A DNA stretch of 34,085 nucleotides, taken from positions 1 to 34,085 of the forward strand of contig JAUHZF010000055.1 in assembly GCA_030426145.1 (NCBI GenBank). Reading direction: 5' to 3'. Of the stretch, positions 16,742 through 24,859 are shown one piece after another. This DNA comes from Polyangia bacterium (lineage in GTDB: Bacteria > Myxococcota_A > Polyangia > Polyangiales > Polyangiaceae). The position numbers and the translations under genes are program-made. How positions within the stretch are numbered: position 1 is the stretch's first letter; the number at the start of each line of letters is the position of its first letter. The notes under the pieces are model-generated. The model ran no database searches. It was not told where the DNA came from and was given only the letters and a program-made list of their open reading frames with translations.

Positions 16742-17721
16742 GCGCCCTCCTTTACGGCGAGGACCATCTTCCCGATGTGGCCAGAGGCCTCCATGCGGCG
16801 ATGGGCATCACAAGCGCGCTCGAGGGGGAAGGTCTCGTCCATCACCGGCCGGACCTCGCCCCGGGCGAGAAGGGGCCAAACCTTCTCTTCGAGGCCTTGG
16901 GCGATGACCGCCTTCTCTTCGGGGCTCCTGGGCCGCAGCGTGGAGCCCGTGAGGGTGAGGCGGCGTCGCATCACGATGGCCAGGTTGAGCTCGGTGGAAG
17001 GGCCGCGAAGGAAGGCGATGCTCAGATGGCGGCCGCGGTCGCGTAGCAGGGCCAGGTTGCGCGGCACGTAGTCGCCGCCCACCATGTCGAGCACGACGTC
17101 GATGCCGTCCGGGTGCGCGGCTTCGACGCGCGCTCCGAAGTCGTCCTGCTTGTAGTCGATGGCGAGGCTCGCCCCGAGGTCGAGGCACGCTCGACACCGA
17201 TCCGGCGCACCGGCGGTGGTGAGAACGGTGGCGCCGAAGGCGTGCGCGAGCTGGATGGCCGTGGTGCCGATCCCACTCGCGCCGCCGTGCACGAGGGCCA
17301 CCTCGCCTCGGCTCAGACCGCCGATCTGGAAGAGGTTGTACCAAACGGTGAAGTAGGTCTCTGGCAGCGCTGCGGCTTGCGCCAGAGAGAGCCCTTCGGG
17401 CACGGGCAGCACCTGCCCGCTCGGGACGGCCACCTGCTCGGCGTAACCACCACCGTTGCACAGTGCGCACACGCGGTCGCCGACTGCGAAGCGCCCCCCT
17501 GGGTCGGCGTCGACCACGGTCCCCGAAACCTCGAGCCCCGGCAACGGGCTGGCGTCGGCGGGCAGCGGGTAGAGTCCTCGGCGTTGCAGCACGTCAGGGC
17601 GGTTCACACCCGCGTAGGCGACGTCGATGAGAACCTCTCCCGCGCGGCGGGACGGCGGGTCGACGTCGGCCGGCACCAGGGCATCGGCGTCGCCAGGGGT
17701 GGGAATGGTCACGGCCTTCAT
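16738..17721 (-). CDS. NAD(P)H quinone oxidoreductase, zinc-independent MDR family (PIG3-like)
   Basis: A medium-chain dehydrogenase/reductase of 327 residues without the structural-zinc Cys cluster, as in quinone oxidoreductases. Seen are MKAVTIPTPG at the start; AYAGVNRPDVLQRRGLYPLP, a very typical substrate-side segment; PLPGLEVSGTV; ALCNGGGYAEQVAVP; the Rossmann nucleotide loop ALVHGGASGIGTTAIQLAHA; and IDVVLDMVGGDYVPRNL. The C-terminus HRRMEASGHIGKMVLAV closes the fold. It probably reduces quinones or other activated carbonyls with NADPH. I chose the ATG at 17721 because the family start lies there; an upstream in-frame start at 17799 adds only low-complexity residues. It is translationally coupled to the RNase R-like gene by a GTGA overlap. 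The functional link between the two is unclear. Confidence 0.9.
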   Translation of the reverse strand: MKAVTIPTPGDADALVPADVDPPSRRAGEVLIDVAYAGVNRPDVLQRRGLYPLPADASPLPGLEVSGTVVDADPGGRFAVGDRVCALCNGGGYAEQVAVPSGQVLPVPEGLSLAQAAALPETYFTVWYNLFQIGGLSRGEVALVHGGASGIGTTAIQLAHAFGATVLTTAGAPDRCRACLDLGASLAIDYKQDDFGARVEAAHPDGIDVVLDMVGGDYVPRNLALLRDRGRHLSIAFLRGPSTELNLAIVMRRRLTLTGSTLRPRSPEEKAVIAQGLEEKVWPLLARGEVRPVMDETFPLERACDAHRRMEASGHIGKMVLAVKEGA

Positions 17722-17825
17722 GGCCCGAGCCTTACCGGGGAGGGCGTGCAAGGCCAAGGCCGTTCGACGCGACGGTGTCGCATGGCACCTGCCACCCACG
17801 GCGCTTCTTGCTAAGGTTTTCGATC

Positions 17826-19505
17826 ATGCGCGGGCTTGGATTCATGGGCGCGGTCGCGATCCTCATCGCGGGCGCCTGCACGTCGACCGGGGGGGATACC
17901 GATGACGAGGAGGGAAGTGGCGGCGCGACCACCTCGACGTCCGCCGTCGGCGGGGCCGGCGGAGGAGGGGTCATGGCCGATCCCTTCTGTGAGGCGCTCC
18001 AGCTCCCGTCGGTGCCCATGGAGACCCAGGGATTCACGGGGCCGCGCCGCAACCTCTTGGCCACCCCGTTCGAGCTTCCGCTCACCGACGGGACCAGCTG
18101 GAGCTTCGAGGAGAACTTTTCGGGCTGCGATACCTACATCTTCGTACCGAGCGTGCTCGTGAAATCGCAGCTCAACCCGGCCCCGGTCTTCGGCTCGGAC
18201 ATCGATCAGCTCGTCTACCAATCACCTGGCAACGTTCACTACTTCTTCATCGCCAACGCCACCGCCGACAACGTCGGAACGGAGCTGGCAGCGGCCCAAG
18301 CCGGCATCGACGAGGCTCTGGCCGCCTTCGACGAAGGTACCCGCTCTTGGTGGGAGCGCCGCCTGCACGTGGTGGCGCCCTTTGCTGGCGACCTCCCTGG
18401 TTGGGTGGGTGAGGTGGCCATGGGCATGGGGCGCGGGGGCTTCGCGATCGACCGGCACCAGCGCATTCGCACCATCGGTAGCCTCGCCGACGTGAACCGC
18501 TTCCGCTCGCAGCTCCAGGCCCAGGGCATGTGGCCATGGGAAGCGAACGTGGCCAACGCCGCCTACGAGGCGGTGCATTTCAACTTCGAGGCTGAACGAG
18601 ACGCGCGCCTCGCCGCCGAAGACGTGACCATCGTGCGGCCGTTCGACAACGTCGTGCTCAAGTACGAGGTGGAGACCGAGGCCAGCTTCCCCAGCGCGGC
18701 GGAGATGCAGGCCTTCGATACCCTCGAGATCGATCTGACGATGGACTGCCCCGACGCCGAGGGAGGCGAGTTCGGCAACTGCGGCGAGTGGGACTACCTC
18801 GCCCACATCCGGCTGTGGGACGAGGCCAGCCAGGGCTGGATAGAGATGGCTCGCTTCATCTCGACGTACCACCGGCAGGGCCGCTACGTCGTCGACGCCA
18901 CGCCCATGCTCGCCTTCCTCCAGGACGGAGGCATGCGGACCATTCGCTACGAGATCAGCCCCTCCTGGAACCAGCAGGCCTATCGCACGGTGATGGACTT
19001 TCGCCTGAGCAACCGCGGCAAGGGCATGCGCCCCACCTCGGCAACACCGCTCTTCGGCGGCGGAGACTTCAACAGCAGCTACAACGACGGTCGTGACCCG
19101 ATCGACGTCCCCATCGCCGCTGGAGCGCAGCGCGTCGAACTCTGGGCCATCATCACGGGCCACGGCGGCAACAACAACAATTGCGCCGAGTTCTGCGACC
19201 ACCAACACGCCTTCACCATCGGAGGCCAGACCTTCACCCGCACGCACCCCGAAGCCCAGAGCAACGAGGGCTGCGTCGAGCAGGTGGGGCATGGGGCGGT
19301 GCCCAATCAGGGCGGCACCTGGTGGTTCGGGCGTGGCGGCTGGTGCCCGGGACAGCACGTCGAGCCCTGGGTCGAAGACGTCACGTCGCTCACCACGGCG
19401 GGCGCCACGGCGACGGTTTCGTATCAGGGGCTCTACGCGGGCGGCAGCATCCCCGACGACGCCGGCAACATTCGGATGACCAGCTTCCTCGTGGTCTACG
19501 AGTAG
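17826..19505 (+). CDS. PNGase F-like lipoprotein (peptide-N-glycosidase family)
   Basis: A 559-residue predicted lipoprotein (MRGLGFMGAVAILIAGAC, then a Gly/Ser/Thr linker). Residues about 60-260 form a domain I do not recognise; its start (LTDGTSWSFEENFSGCDTYI) is weakly reminiscent of thioredoxin-fold enzymes. The C-terminal about 290 residues match the two-domain PNGase F family. CPDAEGGEFGNCGEWDYLAH keeps the key Asp (323, equal to Asp60 of the flavobacterial enzyme), GNNNNCAEFCDHQHAFTIGG keeps the Glu (455, equal to Glu206), and WFGRGGWCPGQHVEPW matches the conserved Cys/Trp segment. The third enzyme residue, Glu118, has no clear counterpart (YEISPSW region). Known members cut N-glycans from glycoproteins; here a surface glycosidase acting on prey or environmental glycoprotein is inferred. 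TAAGG lies before the ATG. Confidence 0.85.
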   Translation: MRGLGFMGAVAILIAGACTSTGGDTDDEEGSGGATTSTSAVGGAGGGGVMADPFCEALQLPSVPMETQGFTGPRRNLLATPFELPLTDGTSWSFEENFSGCDTYIFVPSVLVKSQLNPAPVFGSDIDQLVYQSPGNVHYFFIANATADNVGTELAAAQAGIDEALAAFDEGTRSWWERRLHVVAPFAGDLPGWVGEVAMGMGRGGFAIDRHQRIRTIGSLADVNRFRSQLQAQGMWPWEANVANAAYEAVHFNFEAERDARLAAEDVTIVRPFDNVVLKYEVETEASFPSAAEMQAFDTLEIDLTMDCPDAEGGEFGNCGEWDYLAHIRLWDEASQGWIEMARFISTYHRQGRYVVDATPMLAFLQDGGMRTIRYEISPSWNQQAYRTVMDFRLSNRGKGMRPTSATPLFGGGDFNSSYNDGRDPIDVPIAAGAQRVELWAIITGHGGNNNNCAEFCDHQHAFTIGGQTFTRTHPEAQSNEGCVEQVGHGAVPNQGGTWWFGRGGWCPGQHVEPWVEDVTSLTTAGATATVSYQGLYAGGSIPDDAGNIRMTSFLVVYE

Positions 19506-19566
19506 CCCCCCTAAAAAAGCACGGGCGGGGCGAGGCGTGGGAGGCCGAGCACGCTAAGGTGTCGGC

Positions 19567-21840
19567 GTGAGTCGTTCGTACCTCAAGAGGCCCTTCACCT
19601 CGCTCCTGCTCGGTCTGCTCGTCAGCGCGCCGCTGGCCTGCTCCCAGAGCCAAGGTCAAACCATTGGGGGCAGCGCTTCGGTCGCTACCACCGCCCCGGC
19701 CGAACCGGTCACGCCCGAGCCCGAGGTCCCCTCGCTGGCCGACATGCCGGCCGATGCGCGCGAGGCCAACCTCGCCCAGGCGCTGGCTTCGCTCCTGCCC
19801 AATCAGCACCTGCGCCAGCTCCCCATGGACGACATCCTCTCGACGGAGGCTTTCAAGGCCTACCTCGAGACGCTGGACGGCGGGAAGGTGCTCTTCCTCG
19901 CGAGCCATGTCGAGCAGCTCGGCAACTACCGGGAGCGCATGGACGACCAGATGAAGAGCGGCGACCTGGTGCTCGCGCGCAAGGGCGCCAAGCTCCTCGT
20001 CGACCGCCGCCAGGTGGTCGCCGCGCTGGTGGCCGACATTCTCACCAAGCCCTTCGACTTCACCAAGAAGGAGAGCCTGGAGACCGACGTGGACAAGCGC
20101 AGCTACCTCACGAGCGAGGCCGAGCTTCGCGAGCGGTGGCGCAAGATCCTCAAGCTCCAGGCGCTGGAGCGGATCTCGCGGATGGGGGAGATCCGCAAGG
20201 CGCTCCTCGAGGCCAAGGCCAAGGGCAAGGCGCCCACCGAAGACGAGGTCAACCTCGGTCCGGGCGAGACCCCGGAGTCGGTGGCCGCCATCGACAAGGC
20301 GCTCGCGAAGTACCCGGAGAAGTTCGAGGACCGCGAAAAGAAGGTACGAGAGGAGCTGGCCAGCACCTTCGCGGGGCGCTTCAAGCGCCTGTCCACGCTC
20401 AGTCCCCTCGACCCGGCCGAGCGCTTCATCAACGCCATCACCAGCGTCTACGACCCCCATACGCGTTACCTCGCGCCCGCCGACAAGGAGAACTTCGACA
20501 TTCAGATGACCGGCTCCCTCGAGGGGATCGGCGCCGTGCTGTCGGAGGACGACCACTACATCCGCGTCCGCGAGGTGGTGCCTGGCGGCGCGAGCTGGCG
20601 TCAGGGCGACCTCGAAGCAGGCGACCTCATCATGAACGTCGCGCAGAAGGGCAAAGAAGCGGTCGACGTGGCCGACATGCCCATCGACAAGGTCGTGCAG
20701 ATGATCCGCGGCAAGAAGGGCACGGTGGTGACCCTCACCGTGAAGAAGCCGGACGACTCGGTGAAGGTCATCTCCATCACCCGTGACGTGGTCTCGGTCG
20801 AGGCCGCCTATGCCCGCGGGGCGGTGCTCAAGCCGACCAAGGGTCCGGCGGTCGGCTACGTCTACCTGCCGAGCTTCTACGGGCCGGCCGACGATTCATC
20901 CGGCGATCAGCGCAATGCCACCGGAGACGTGGCTGACATCCTCGAGGCTCTCAACAAGCAGAAGGTCGGCAAGGTCGTGCTCGATCTGCGCGGCAACGGC
21001 GGCGGCTACCTCGAGCATGCTCGCGACATCACGGCCCTCTTCATCCCCGAGGGGCCCGTCGTGCAGACGCGTCGCAGCGACGGCGACAAGCAGGTGCTGC
21101 GCGACGACGACAAGAAGGTCGCCTTCAACGGAGAGCTCGTGGTCATGGTCGATCGCTTCAGCGCCTCGGCCTCGGAGATCCTCGCCGGTGCCCTCCAGGA
21201 CTACGAGCGCGGGGTCATCGTCGGAACCGGACCCACCCACGGCAAGGGCACGGTGCAGATGCTCGTCGACCTCAACCGCTTCAAGACGGCTCCGGTCAAC
21301 GGCTCGCTCGGCGTGCTCAAGCTCACCATCCAGGAGTACTTCCGTGTCACCGGCGACTCGACGCAGTGGCGGGGCGTCGTGCCCGACGTCACGCTGCCCG
21401 ACCCCGCGGCCCACGTGGAGTCGGGAGAGCGCTTCCTCGACCACTCCATTCCGTGGAGCCGGACCGATGGTCTCGCCTTCGATCGCTGGACCCACAGCTG
21501 GGACACCAAGTCACTGGCGGCCTCGAGCAAACAACGCGTCGTGGCCGACCCTCAGCTGAAGACGGTGGCAGCGCGGACTGGGTTCCTCAAGCAGCGACGC
21601 GAGCGCACCTTGGTGCCGCTCGAGCGCAGCGCCTTCGAGGCACAGGAGAAGGCCGACAAGGCGAAGCTCGAGTCCCTCGACCCCAAGATCGACGACTCGG
21701 CCGAACGCTTCGTGGTCACCCTCGTGGGCAAGACCAAGCCCCAGGGTGAGGTGAGCAAGCGGCTGGCCGAGTGGCAGAAGTCGCTGGCTCGCGATCCCTG
21801 GCTCGACGAGGCGCTGCACGTGCTCGACGACATGAAGTAG
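19567..21840 (+). CDS. prc: Carboxy-terminal processing protease (Prc/Tsp, S41A), lipoprotein form
   Basis: A 757-residue periplasmic serine protease. The GTG start gives a signal peptide ending LVSAPLAC, a plausible lipobox. An all-helical Tsp N-terminal domain (about 60-300) is followed by a PDZ domain (around GAVLSEDDHYIRVREVVPGG) and the S41 core. VVMVDRFSASASEILAGALQ carries the nucleophile Ser534, and PTHGKGTVQMLVDLNR carries the general base Lys560. The C-terminal tail (FLKQRRERTLVPLERSAFEA) matches the extra domain of Prc enzymes. The spacing Ser-Lys is one residue longer than in E. coli Prc (a Gly insertion before the loop). Prc trims or degrades envelope proteins by their C-termini. 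The stop codon abuts the ATG of the ABC ATPase, so coupling is expected. Confidence 0.93.
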   Translation: MSRSYLKRPFTSLLLGLLVSAPLACSQSQGQTIGGSASVATTAPAEPVTPEPEVPSLADMPADAREANLAQALASLLPNQHLRQLPMDDILSTEAFKAYLETLDGGKVLFLASHVEQLGNYRERMDDQMKSGDLVLARKGAKLLVDRRQVVAALVADILTKPFDFTKKESLETDVDKRSYLTSEAELRERWRKILKLQALERISRMGEIRKALLEAKAKGKAPTEDEVNLGPGETPESVAAIDKALAKYPEKFEDREKKVREELASTFAGRFKRLSTLSPLDPAERFINAITSVYDPHTRYLAPADKENFDIQMTGSLEGIGAVLSEDDHYIRVREVVPGGASWRQGDLEAGDLIMNVAQKGKEAVDVADMPIDKVVQMIRGKKGTVVTLTVKKPDDSVKVISITRDVVSVEAAYARGAVLKPTKGPAVGYVYLPSFYGPADDSSGDQRNATGDVADILEALNKQKVGKVVLDLRGNGGGYLEHARDITALFIPEGPVVQTRRSDGDKQVLRDDDKKVAFNGELVVMVDRFSASASEILAGALQDYERGVIVGTGPTHGKGTVQMLVDLNRFKTAPVNGSLGVLKLTIQEYFRVTGDSTQWRGVVPDVTLPDPAAHVESGERFLDHSIPWSRTDGLAFDRWTHSWDTKSLAASSKQRVVADPQLKTVAARTGFLKQRRERTLVPLERSAFEAQEKADKAKLESLDPKIDDSAERFVVTLVGKTKPQGEVSKRLAEWQKSLARDPWLDEALHVLDDMK

Positions 21841-22488
21841 ATGCGAGTGCGGGTCGAGGGAGCCGAGGTCGTCCGCGGCTCGCGGCGCCTCTTCGTCGAC
21901 CGGTGGAACGTGCCGGCCGGCGCGCGGCGCTGCCTCGCCGGTGAGAGCGGCAGCGGCAAGACGACCGCGCTTCATCTCTTGTCGGGGCTGCTCGCTCCGG
22001 AGCGTGGGCGCGTCGAGGTCGGTGATGTTTGCGTGTCGGCGCTCGGCGAAGGAGACCGCGACGCCTTTCGGGCGCGGTCGGTCGGCTACGTGTTTCAGGA
22101 CTTCAACCTCCTGCCCGGACTGTCGGCGCAGGAGAACGTGGCCCTACCGTCGAGCTTGGCCGGACAAGCCCCGGCGGTGGCGCGGCGTCGAGCCACGGAG
22201 CTCCTCGAACGCCTCGGCCTCGACGGGTCGCGAAGCGTCACCCAGCTCAGCCGCGGGGAGCGGCAACGGGTGGCGGTGGCGCGTGCCCTCGCGGCTCGGC
22301 CGGGTTTGCTGCTCGCCGACGAGCCGACGGCCAGTTTGGACCCCGTACGGCGAGATCAGGTGCTCGACGCGCTGTTCTCGCTGGCCGAGGGCGCCACGCT
22401 GGTGCTGGTGAGCCACGACCCTGCCGTGCAGGCCCGCTTCGACGAGCGCGACGATGCGGCCGACCTCTTTCGTTGGGAGCCGACGTGA
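21841..22488 (+). CDS. ABC transporter ATP-binding protein, LolD/MacB-like
   Basis: A 215-residue ATPase of the class that pairs with FtsX-type permeases. Seen are Walker A GESGSGKTT (Lys40), a Q-loop in GYVFQDFNLLPGLSAQENVA, the signature LSRGERQRVAVARAL (LSGGQ replaced by LSRGE), Walker B LLLADEPTASLD and the H-loop VLVSHDP. The FNLLP segment after the Q-loop is common in LolD/MacB-type exporters. It starts directly after the Prc stop and overlaps the permease start by 4 bp (GTGA). The partner permease supports lipoprotein or small-molecule export, or mechanotransmission, rather than nutrient import; no solute-binding protein is present. Confidence 0.92.
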   Translation: MRVRVEGAEVVRGSRRLFVDRWNVPAGARRCLAGESGSGKTTALHLLSGLLAPERGRVEVGDVCVSALGEGDRDAFRARSVGYVFQDFNLLPGLSAQENVALPSSLAGQAPAVARRRATELLERLGLDGSRSVTQLSRGERQRVAVARALAARPGLLLADEPTASLDPVRRDQVLDALFSLAEGATLVLVSHDPAVQARFDERDDAADLFRWEPT

Positions 22489-23657
22489 CCCTCTACGGGC
22501 TCGTGCGGCGTGCCCTTCGGCGTCGGAGGCGCGAAGGCCTCGCCCTGGCCCTGGGCGTCGCGCTCGGCACCGGGCTCGTCGTGGCCCTCTTGGTGCTGCG
22601 GGCCGACCTCGAGCAGCGCACGGCGCGCGCCGTCGCCCCGCTGGTCGTGGGAGCACCGGGCTCGCCGCTGCAGATGGTGTTGAGTGAGCTGCTCTTCGTC
22701 GACGAGCCGGCCGGCCGGATCCCACGCACCGTGCTGGCGGAGCTGCGCGCCCACCCATCGACGCGTGTCGCGCTTCCGGTGGCGCGAGGCGACGCCTTTC
22801 ACGGCTACCCCGTGGTGGCGACCGAGCCGTCGGTGACGGATGGAACGTGGGCGAGCCTGCGCGAAGGCCGCGTCTTCGCGCCAGCGGCACGAGAGGTCGT
22901 GGTGGGGGCAGCGGTCGCGCGCGCGCTCGACCTGCGGCCCGACGACCGCGTCGAGCTCGGCCACGGGCGCGAAGAGGCGGCCCACGCCGAGCCCGAGCTG
23001 TGGCTCGTGGTCGGCGTGCTCGCGCCCACCGGGGGCGCGGTCGACCGCGCCCTGTTCATCGGCCTCGAGGCCTTCTACGGGGTGCCCGACCATCGCGCGG
23101 TGGTGGCACGCGAAGGGGAGAGCCTGACCGCGGTGTGGCTCGTGCCCAAAGCGGGGATGCACCACGCCCTTCTCACGGGCGCCCTGCGGGGGCGCCAGGA
23201 CCTGACGGTGGCCGAGGCGGAGGTCGAGTTGGGCCGCCTTCGACGGGTGATGGGGCGCGTCGATCGTCTGGTCCTCGGTCTCGCGGGCCTGAGCCTCTTG
23301 GTGGCGCTCCTCGGGGTCGCGGTGTCGCAGCATCAAGCGGCGCGGTCACGACGTCGGGAGCTCGCGTTGCTGCGGGCCATCGGCGCTGGACGCCGGTTCG
23401 TCTACGGCTTGGTGCTGGCCGAGACGGCTTGGATTTGTGCCGTCGGCGCCACGCTCGGCCTGGCGCTGGGCCACGCCCTGGTGTGGATCGGCGGGACGTG
23501 GTTCGAGGCGCAGATCGGCTTTCGGCCCGAGCTGGGCTGGAACCATGAGAGCGTGCTCGTCGCGGTTGCGGTGATCGTGACGGGAACCCTTGCCGGTGCC
23601 CTCGCGGCGCGCGGCGTCTACGGCTTGGACGTGCCGGCAGCGCTCGACGACGCCTGA
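22485..23657 (+). CDS. ABC transporter permease, FtsX/MacB-LolE type
   Basis: A 390-residue permease. The first helix is at the N-terminus (GLALALGVALGTGLVVALLV), then a periplasmic domain of about 200 residues, then three helices: LVLGLAGLSLLVALLGVAV, ETAWICAVGATLGLALGHAL and SVLVAVAVIVTGTLAGALAA. A cytoplasmic loop (SRRRELALLRAIGAGRRFVY) between helices 2 and 3 is the coupling segment typical of FtsX-fold proteins. The protein ends with the conserved short C-terminal GLDVPAALDDA. The GTG start at 22485 overlaps the ATPase stop; the same frame is open further upstream inside the ATPase gene, but that part is a shadow. Its 3' end overlaps the convergent metallo-hydrolase gene by 40 bp. Confidence 0.88.
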   Translation: MTLYGLVRRALRRRRREGLALALGVALGTGLVVALLVLRADLEQRTARAVAPLVVGAPGSPLQMVLSELLFVDEPAGRIPRTVLAELRAHPSTRVALPVARGDAFHGYPVVATEPSVTDGTWASLREGRVFAPAAREVVVGAAVARALDLRPDDRVELGHGREEAAHAEPELWLVVGVLAPTGGAVDRALFIGLEAFYGVPDHRAVVAREGESLTAVWLVPKAGMHHALLTGALRGRQDLTVAEAEVELGRLRRVMGRVDRLVLGLAGLSLLVALLGVAVSQHQAARSRRRELALLRAIGAGRRFVYGLVLAETAWICAVGATLGLALGHALVWIGGTWFEAQIGFRPELGWNHESVLVAVAVIVTGTLAGALAARGVYGLDVPAALDDA

Positions 23658-24487
23658 TCCGTACCGGGAAGGTTCACCACGTCGCCTTCGCGGGCGACGG
23701 TTGCGCCGTCCCAGGTGTCGTGGGCCTTGCGCTCCACGTCCTTCATGAAGGCGTCTTCGTGGTCGGGGTCGTGGTGGAAGATGGCGAGCCGCTTCACCCC
23801 TGCCTCGCGGCACAAGCGCACGCCCTCCTCCCACGTCGAGTGCCCCCAGCCGACGTGGGCTTCGAACTCCTCGTCGGTGTAGGTCGAGTCGTAGACGACG
23901 AGGTCGGCCCCATCGATGAGCCCCAGGATGGCTTCGTCGCGCGTGCCGGCTACGTGCTCGGTGTCGGTCACGTAGCAGAGGCTCGCGCCGTCGACTTCGA
24001 GGCGATAGCCGGTGGCCCCGTTGGGGTGGTTGAGTCCCGCCGTGCGCACGCGCAGACCGCCGATGTCGAAGGCGTCGCCAGCTTTGAAGTCCTCGAAGGT
24101 CATCTTCGCCTGCAAGTTGTCGAGCGGAACGGGAAACATGGGCTGCGCCATTTGTCCCTCGAGCACCTGCTGCACGCCGACCTCGCCCACGAGGTGCCCC
24201 GCCATGACGTTGAGCTCGAAGCTGGGGCGATAGGCGGGGAGGAAGAAGGGGAAACCACAGATGTGATCCCAGTGGGTGTGCGTCAGCAGGAGGGTGGCTT
24301 GGGCCACGCCGCGCTCGAGCAGGGTTTGACCGAGCTCACGTAGCCCGGTGCCGGCGTCGAGGATGAGCGTCTGACCGGCGGCCTGCACCTCGATACAGCT
24401 GGTGTTGCCGCCGAAGCCGACGTGTCGTGGCGTGGGGCAGGGAATGCTCCCGCGAACGCCCCAAAATCTGATCGATATCCCAGCCAC
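23618..24487 (-). CDS. Metallo-beta-lactamase-fold hydrolase
   Basis: A 289-residue MBL-fold protein. ISIRFWGVRGSIPCPTP is the usual opening of a subgroup of MBL phosphodiesterase-like hydrolases. Metal ligands include LLTHTHWDHICGFPFF (HxHxDH, with Trp at the variable place), later LNHPNG, YVTDTEH, and a C-terminal HHDPDHEDAF. The Ser/Gly/Ala tail overlaps the ABC permease end. I prefer the GTG at 24487, since conserved sequence begins there; an ATG at 24556 would add 23 basic, unconserved residues and crowd the tRNA promoter. Substrate unknown; a cyclic nucleotide or other phosphodiester is the general expectation for this group. Confidence 0.85.
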   Translation of the reverse strand: MAGISIRFWGVRGSIPCPTPRHVGFGGNTSCIEVQAAGQTLILDAGTGLRELGQTLLERGVAQATLLLTHTHWDHICGFPFFLPAYRPSFELNVMAGHLVGEVGVQQVLEGQMAQPMFPVPLDNLQAKMTFEDFKAGDAFDIGGLRVRTAGLNHPNGATGYRLEVDGASLCYVTDTEHVAGTRDEAILGLIDGADLVVYDSTYTDEEFEAHVGWGHSTWEEGVRLCREAGVKRLAIFHHDPDHEDAFMKDVERKAHDTWDGATVAREGDVVNLPGTDQASSSAAGTSKP

Positions 24488-24578
24488 GAAACCCGCTTCT
24501 GTCTTAGCCCCAATGCCGCGCCGCGAGAAGCGATGGCCACGTCGCGAAACGGTCATGCACTTGGGTGTCGCAAACCTC

Positions 24579-24606
24579 TTGACGTCCTGACTTTGGTGAA
24601 TAATGT
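24579..24606 (+). promoter_or_regulatory. Probable tRNA promoter
   Basis: TTGACG at 24579-24584 matches a sigma-70 -35 box. A TAATGT or overlapping AATAAT hexamer at 24599-24606 can serve as the -10 (16-bp spacing for TAATGT). This is an AT-rich spot 14-20 bp before the tRNA-Val gene, the right distance for a short leader. Confidence 0.45.
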
Positions 24607-24619
24607 ACGCGTTCCCGCC

Positions 24620-24691
24620 AGGCGGGTAGCTCAGTGGTAGAGCGTCGGCCTTACAAGCCGGTGGTCGCAGGTTCGAATCCCGTCCCGCCTA
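24620..24691 (+). tRNA. tRNA-Val (anticodon TAC)
   Basis: The acceptor AGGCGGG pairs with CCCGCCT, the D-arm is GCTC/GAGC, the anticodon arm TCGGC-CTTACAA-GCCGG has anticodon TAC at 24652-24654, and the T-loop is TTCGAAT. The discriminator is A (24691), and CCA is not encoded. The T-stem contains one A-C mismatch (GCAGG against CCCGT). It reads GTA and, by wobble, other valine codons. It lies 34 bp before tRNA-Asp, probably in one transcript. Confidence 0.93.
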
Positions 24692-24725
24692 CTGAGCGGC
24701 TCTGATCCAGAGCTCTTGAAAACTT

Positions 24726-24802
<77 letters not shown>

Positions 24803-24815
24803 ACATCTCTCACCG

Positions 24816-24841
24816 CGCGCACCTGGTCATCCTGGTGCGCG
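24816..24841. terminator. Hairpin after the tRNA pair
   Basis: CGCGCACC (24816-24823) is complementary to GGTGCGCG (24834-24841) with a 10-base loop, beginning 14 bp after the tRNA-Asp CCA. It lacks a T-run, so it is at best a weak intrinsic terminator or an RNA-processing structure. It lies 18 bp before the ATG of the next gene and could also affect translation of that gene. Confidence 0.35.
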
Positions 24842-24859
24842 GCTACGTCGGATCTTCGG

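Noticed and set aside
15254-17071. 605-codon open frame on the plus strand opposite the RNase R and oxidoreductase genes
   Set aside because: It is antisense to two clear enzyme genes, has low-complexity Arg/Gly/Val-rich sequence and no domain; high third-position GC leaves antisense frames open.
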